Below, piece after piece: positions 61,160-64,000 of a stretch of DNA of 64,000 bases. Within the stretch, counting starts at the first letter, position 1. Every line of letters starts with the position of its first letter. The notes beneath the pieces were generated by a model. It was given only the letters and a program-made list of their open reading frames with translations, ran no database searches and had not been told where the DNA came from. Source of the DNA: Dryomyza anilis (taxonomy: Eukaryota; Arthropoda; Insecta; Diptera; Dryomyzidae); assembly GCA_951804985.1 (NCBI GenBank), contig OX638130.1, positions 744,001 to 808,000 of the forward strand, read 5' to 3'. The translations under genes and the position numbers were made by a program.

Positions 61160-61499
61160 TGATAGTTAAAATTCATATTTAAGCTACACATTTACAAATG
61201 TAATATGATGGTAATTTATAATATTTTCGCCGCACGCTTTTATTTTTATATTTGGAAACCTCTTAGTAAATTTTAAAATTTATTTCTTATAAACGTATAT
61301 CTTAATAATATAATTTGAATAAGATTTAATTTAATTTATTTCATATTTAACATGTATTCATTATAAATATACATACCTACTATAAATATATTTTATATTT
61401 TTAGTAAATTTATTTTTAATTTTTTAGTACAGATTTTTATAAAAGCTTGATTTTTAAAAAGTTTTTTTTTATTAGTTTTTTTATTTTTACTTTTTTAGT

Positions 61500-62090
61500 C
61501 GTTATATGGTCATTAGAGTTATTATTTTGCATTGATCGGTTCAGCGGTTACCGAGTTATAATTTTTGCCCTTAACACCTTCTGTCGATGTAATTTGAACT
61601 ACTTTCTAGTCTTTGAAAATTTCCACAACGATTTCGTGTACCAAGCATTGTCGAGATCAGTTAAGTGATAACCGAGATATAACATTTTGATCTTAACACC
61701 CTCTATCGATATAATTTATAACTACACTCTAGAGTATGTTAGATTTGGTGCCCGCATATAGTATTAATCAACAAACTAGAAATTTAAATTATTCATAAAA
61801 ATGTAGTTTGTGACTTTTCGTTCTACAACGACGATATGTTAAATTGGGGTCCCGAAGAAGTCACTTAATGAAGTTTTGCATAGATCGGTTCAATGGTTAC
61901 CGAGATATAAAATTGTGCCTTTACCGCCCCCTCTTGATGAAATTTAGAACTACTTTCTGAACTGCATTCATTTGCGTGCTCGAAAGAATTACTGCACCAA
62001 GTTTTACAGAGATCTGTTCAGTGGTTACTGCGATATAAAATTTCGTACTTATCGTCCTCTAGCGATGGAAAATCAAAGCTCTAAGTAAAT
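61500..62090. repeat. Diverged tandem repeats with GATCGGTTCA...GGTTACCGAG
   Basis: Four related blocks contain GATC(G/A/T)GTTCA, then GGTTACCGAGATATAA, then a (C)CC(C)TCT..GATG tract and AACTACTTTCT, at about 61535, 61645, 61885 and 62005. Confidence 0.65.
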
Positions 62091-62217
62091 AAATATAACA
62101 TATAAATAAATATGACATATTTCAGTCTTCAATACTATACAGACGTACAATTCTTCTCCATAGAACGCTTTCCCGTAGAATTCTTCACCGTAGAGTTATT
62201 CCCAGTAGAAGTTTTAA

Positions 62218-62627
62218 TGTGGTGAGTTTTAATGTGGTGAGTTAGGTGTGGTGAGTTTTAGTGTGGTGAATTTTGGTGTGGTGAGTTTTAGTGTGGTGAG
62301 TATTAGTGTGGTGAGTTTTAGTGTGGTCAGTTTGAGTGTGGTGAGTTTTAGTGAGGTGAATATTATTGTGGACAGTTTTAGTTCGGTGAATTTTTATGTT
62401 GTACATTTTATTGTGGAAAATTTTAGTGTAGTGAATTTCAGTGTGGTGAGTTATAGTGTTGTGAGTTTTAGTGTGGTGAGTTATAATATGGGGAGTTTTA
62501 TTGTGGTGAATTTTAGTGTGGTGAGTTATAGTGTAGTGAGGTTTAGTGTGATGAATTTTAGTGTGATGAATTTTAGTGTGGTGAATTTTATTGTGGTGAG
62601 TTTTAGTGTGGTGAGTTTTAGTGTGGT
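62218..62627. repeat. 15-bp minisatellite (GTGGTGAGTTTTAGT)n
   Basis: About 27 diverged copies. Because the period is a multiple of three, long frames stay open on both strands (Ser-Val-Val-Ser-Phe on +, His-His-Thr-Lys-Thr on -); these are not genes. Confidence 0.92.
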
Positions 62628-62975
62628 TTTTCTTTATCTTTCCTTTTTTTTGTTTTTCCTTTAGTTTGGTTTTTAGTTTTATGTTATTGATTTTATTTTT
62701 TGTATTTTTGCTTTTGTTTTGTGCTTTTGCTTTTGTGTTTTTACTTTTCATTTTTTTTTTTGTATTTGAGTTTTTTGTTTCATGTTCGTAGCTGGTGAAA
62801 GTGTCGAGTTATATCATATTGAAAGTTTAGGTTGTATGGGAGGTGCCACGCCTATTTGTCCAATACCGCCCATATATATCCTATCATTCCTTCCAAATCA
62901 TACCGCATCTGTGGTAAAAATTTCAAGAAAATCGGATGAGCAGTTTTATTTATTATATTAAAAGCATTTGATCTT

Positions 62976-63366
62976 TCTAGGTGAACATCGCATTTCAGAG
63001 GGTCCATTAATAATTAATGTGACCTCTAGCGGAGAAAATGCGAAGTTCTAAGTTTGCCAAATTTTTACCCGTTGCCAATACTATACATGTTTTAAATTTC
63101 AATTTTCTAGGTGAAGAACGCACTTTAGAGGGTCCATTAATAGCAAATGCGCCCCCTAGCGGACAAAATTCAAAGTTCTGAGTTTGCCATATTTTTCCCC
63201 GTGTCTAAAACTATACATATTCTAAATTTCAACATTCTAGGTAAAGAACAGATCTCACACGGTCTAAAAATAGTTTTAGCGCCCCCTATCGGCCAAAATT
63301 CGAACTTTAAAATTTATTTTTATATGTGCCACATCGAATACTATATGTGTTCCAAGTTTCAACTCG
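62976..63366. repeat. Three tandem copies of a roughly 130-bp repeat
   Basis: Each copy holds TTCTAGGT(G/A)AA, GGTCCATTAATA (or variant), GCGCCCCCTAGCGG (or variant), AAAATTC.AAGTTCT and ACTATACAT.TT. Copies start near 62976, 63106 and 63236. The block is followed by an (AACAAACG)n-like tract at 63418-63446. Confidence 0.8.
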
Positions 63367-64000
63367 ATCGGAAATAAGGAAGTATGTTAAATTTGATATT
63401 TTTGTGCCCGACATACTAACAAACGAACAAACGAACAAACGAACAAAGGTACAAACAAGTGAAGTTAAATAAAAGCTTGTAAAAATATAGGTGCAAAGGT
63501 GCAACCCGACAATTTGTTCATTTAAGTTATAAAATTACAATAGGTCTTCCAATCCCAGGAATATAGAAAAATCAACAGTGAAAATCCAGATATTTTTCAG
63601 TCCAGAAAATATTTGTGCAATCAGTTTGTTCAATTGCCAAGTCTCGAAAATAACTAAACATTTAAGTTGCATTAAAAACCACATGAAATATTTGTTTAAA
63701 TTTAAACAAAAATAAAAAAAAATGGTTTAATTTAAAAGCAGCGTTTTAATAATATAAGAATTGATTTTTTCTTTAGATAAATCAGAGTATTTTTGTATCT
63801 AATCTCGTAAATACCGGGATTGGTAAAAGTATCATGGAATGCCACCATCTTCTTAGGAACAGTTATAGAAATTCGAACAGACCAAAAGGTTCATGTCTCC
63901 GCTTATTTAGTTTACACGCATCGCAATTGTTTTATTTTTTTTAAACTGTGACCGAAACGAAATCGGAAATAAACAGATATCTAAAACCGATAAATATTAT

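Larger units (their letters stand above)
59382..61480. mobile_element. Inverted-repeat element with nested inner inverted repeats
   Basis: Outer arms of about 255 bp: 59382-59636 and 61223-61480, which share AAGCGTGCGGC / GCCGCACGCTT at the inner ends and AATCAAGCTTTTATAAAAAT / ATTTTTATAAAAGCTTGATT near the outer ends. Inside are a 30-bp pair with one mismatch (59897-59926 and 60787-60816) and an innermost unit bounded by ATACCCTACAC and GTGTAGGGTATAAT (60175-60764). The non-coding content suggests non-autonomous DNA transposons inserted into one another. Confidence 0.75.
59377..63485. mobile_element. 4.1 kb composite insertion in the ALKBH7 intron of unit 4
   Basis: Unit homology stops at TTTATTTCAAAAA and resumes at AAAAATATAGGTGC. 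The insertion contains an inverted-repeat element with two further inverted repeats nested in it (59382-61480), then diverged tandem repeats (61500-62090), a 15-bp minisatellite (62218-62627), a T-rich stretch, and three copies of a roughly 130-bp repeat (62976-63366). No transposase or other gene was seen. Confidence 0.8.
57625..64000. repeat. Tandem unit 4, interrupted and truncated by window end
   Basis: Homology to the other units runs 57625-59380 and resumes at 63481 with GGTGCAAAGGTGCAACC, continuing to the window end (equivalent to about 32470 in unit 1). The gap is a 4.1 kb insertion. Confidence 0.93.

Noticed and set aside
62242..62751. Minus-strand 169-codon His/Thr/Lys-rich protein
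   Set aside because: It is a translation of the 15-bp minisatellite and the adjacent low-complexity tract.
30167..64000. The whole array as an assembly artefact
   Set aside because: Units differ by many private substitutions, indels, a transposon and a coding repeat, which a simple assembly duplication would not produce; collapse or miscounting of units cannot be excluded without reads.

Overview
This window reads as nuclear DNA of a higher dipteran fly, probably a tephritid fruit fly. It is AT-rich, its introns have GT..AG borders, its proteins align with Drosophila-type families, and it carries a tRNA-derived SINE whose 3' part resembles one I associate with tephritid genomes. I could not run a search, so the family assignment is an inference.

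Region 1 (1-20006, + strand) holds the 3' two thirds of one large gene, the T-type (Cav3) voltage-gated calcium channel alpha-1 subunit (Drosophila Ca-alpha1T). The exons run in frame from domain II S3/S4 to the stop codon, about 1741 codons. Two mutually exclusive exons (6614-6728 and 8602-8767) encode alternative domain II pore turrets. Domain I and the start of domain II lie upstream of the window. Introns are AT-rich and contain small satellites and AAGCTT-rich tracts.

Region 2 (20007-30166) is the 3' UTR followed by gene-poor DNA: a SINE with target-site duplications, a fragment of a Jockey-like LINE, a dispersed degenerate repeat, and a 2.2 kb inverted-repeat pair of transposon copies. 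No confident protein gene was found here.

Region 3 (30167-64000) is a head-to-tail array of a unit of about 9.2 kb: three complete units (30167-39433, 39434-48673, 48674-57624) and a fourth interrupted by a 4.1 kb nested insertion and cut by the window end. Each unit holds, in order, an ALKBH7-like mitochondrial dioxygenase gene (- strand), a small unrecognised exon (B), a 206-residue acidic protein with one C2H2-type finger (C), degenerate exon-like cysteine-rich segments, and a small two-helix membrane ORF (D). ALKBH7 is intact only in unit 1; units 2-4 are pseudogenes. Protein C is identical in all three complete units although unit 3 differs at five synonymous sites. Units 1 and 2 share a 1145 bp hAT-like foldback element that is absent from unit 3, while units 2 and 3 share ALKBH7 lesions that are absent from unit 1. 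This makes unit 2 look like the product of an unequal crossover between units 1 and 3. Unit 3 alone carries a 324 bp in-frame coding repeat.

The most interesting candidates for something undescribed are gene C with its expandable cysteine-rich 108-residue repeat, and the array that carries it.
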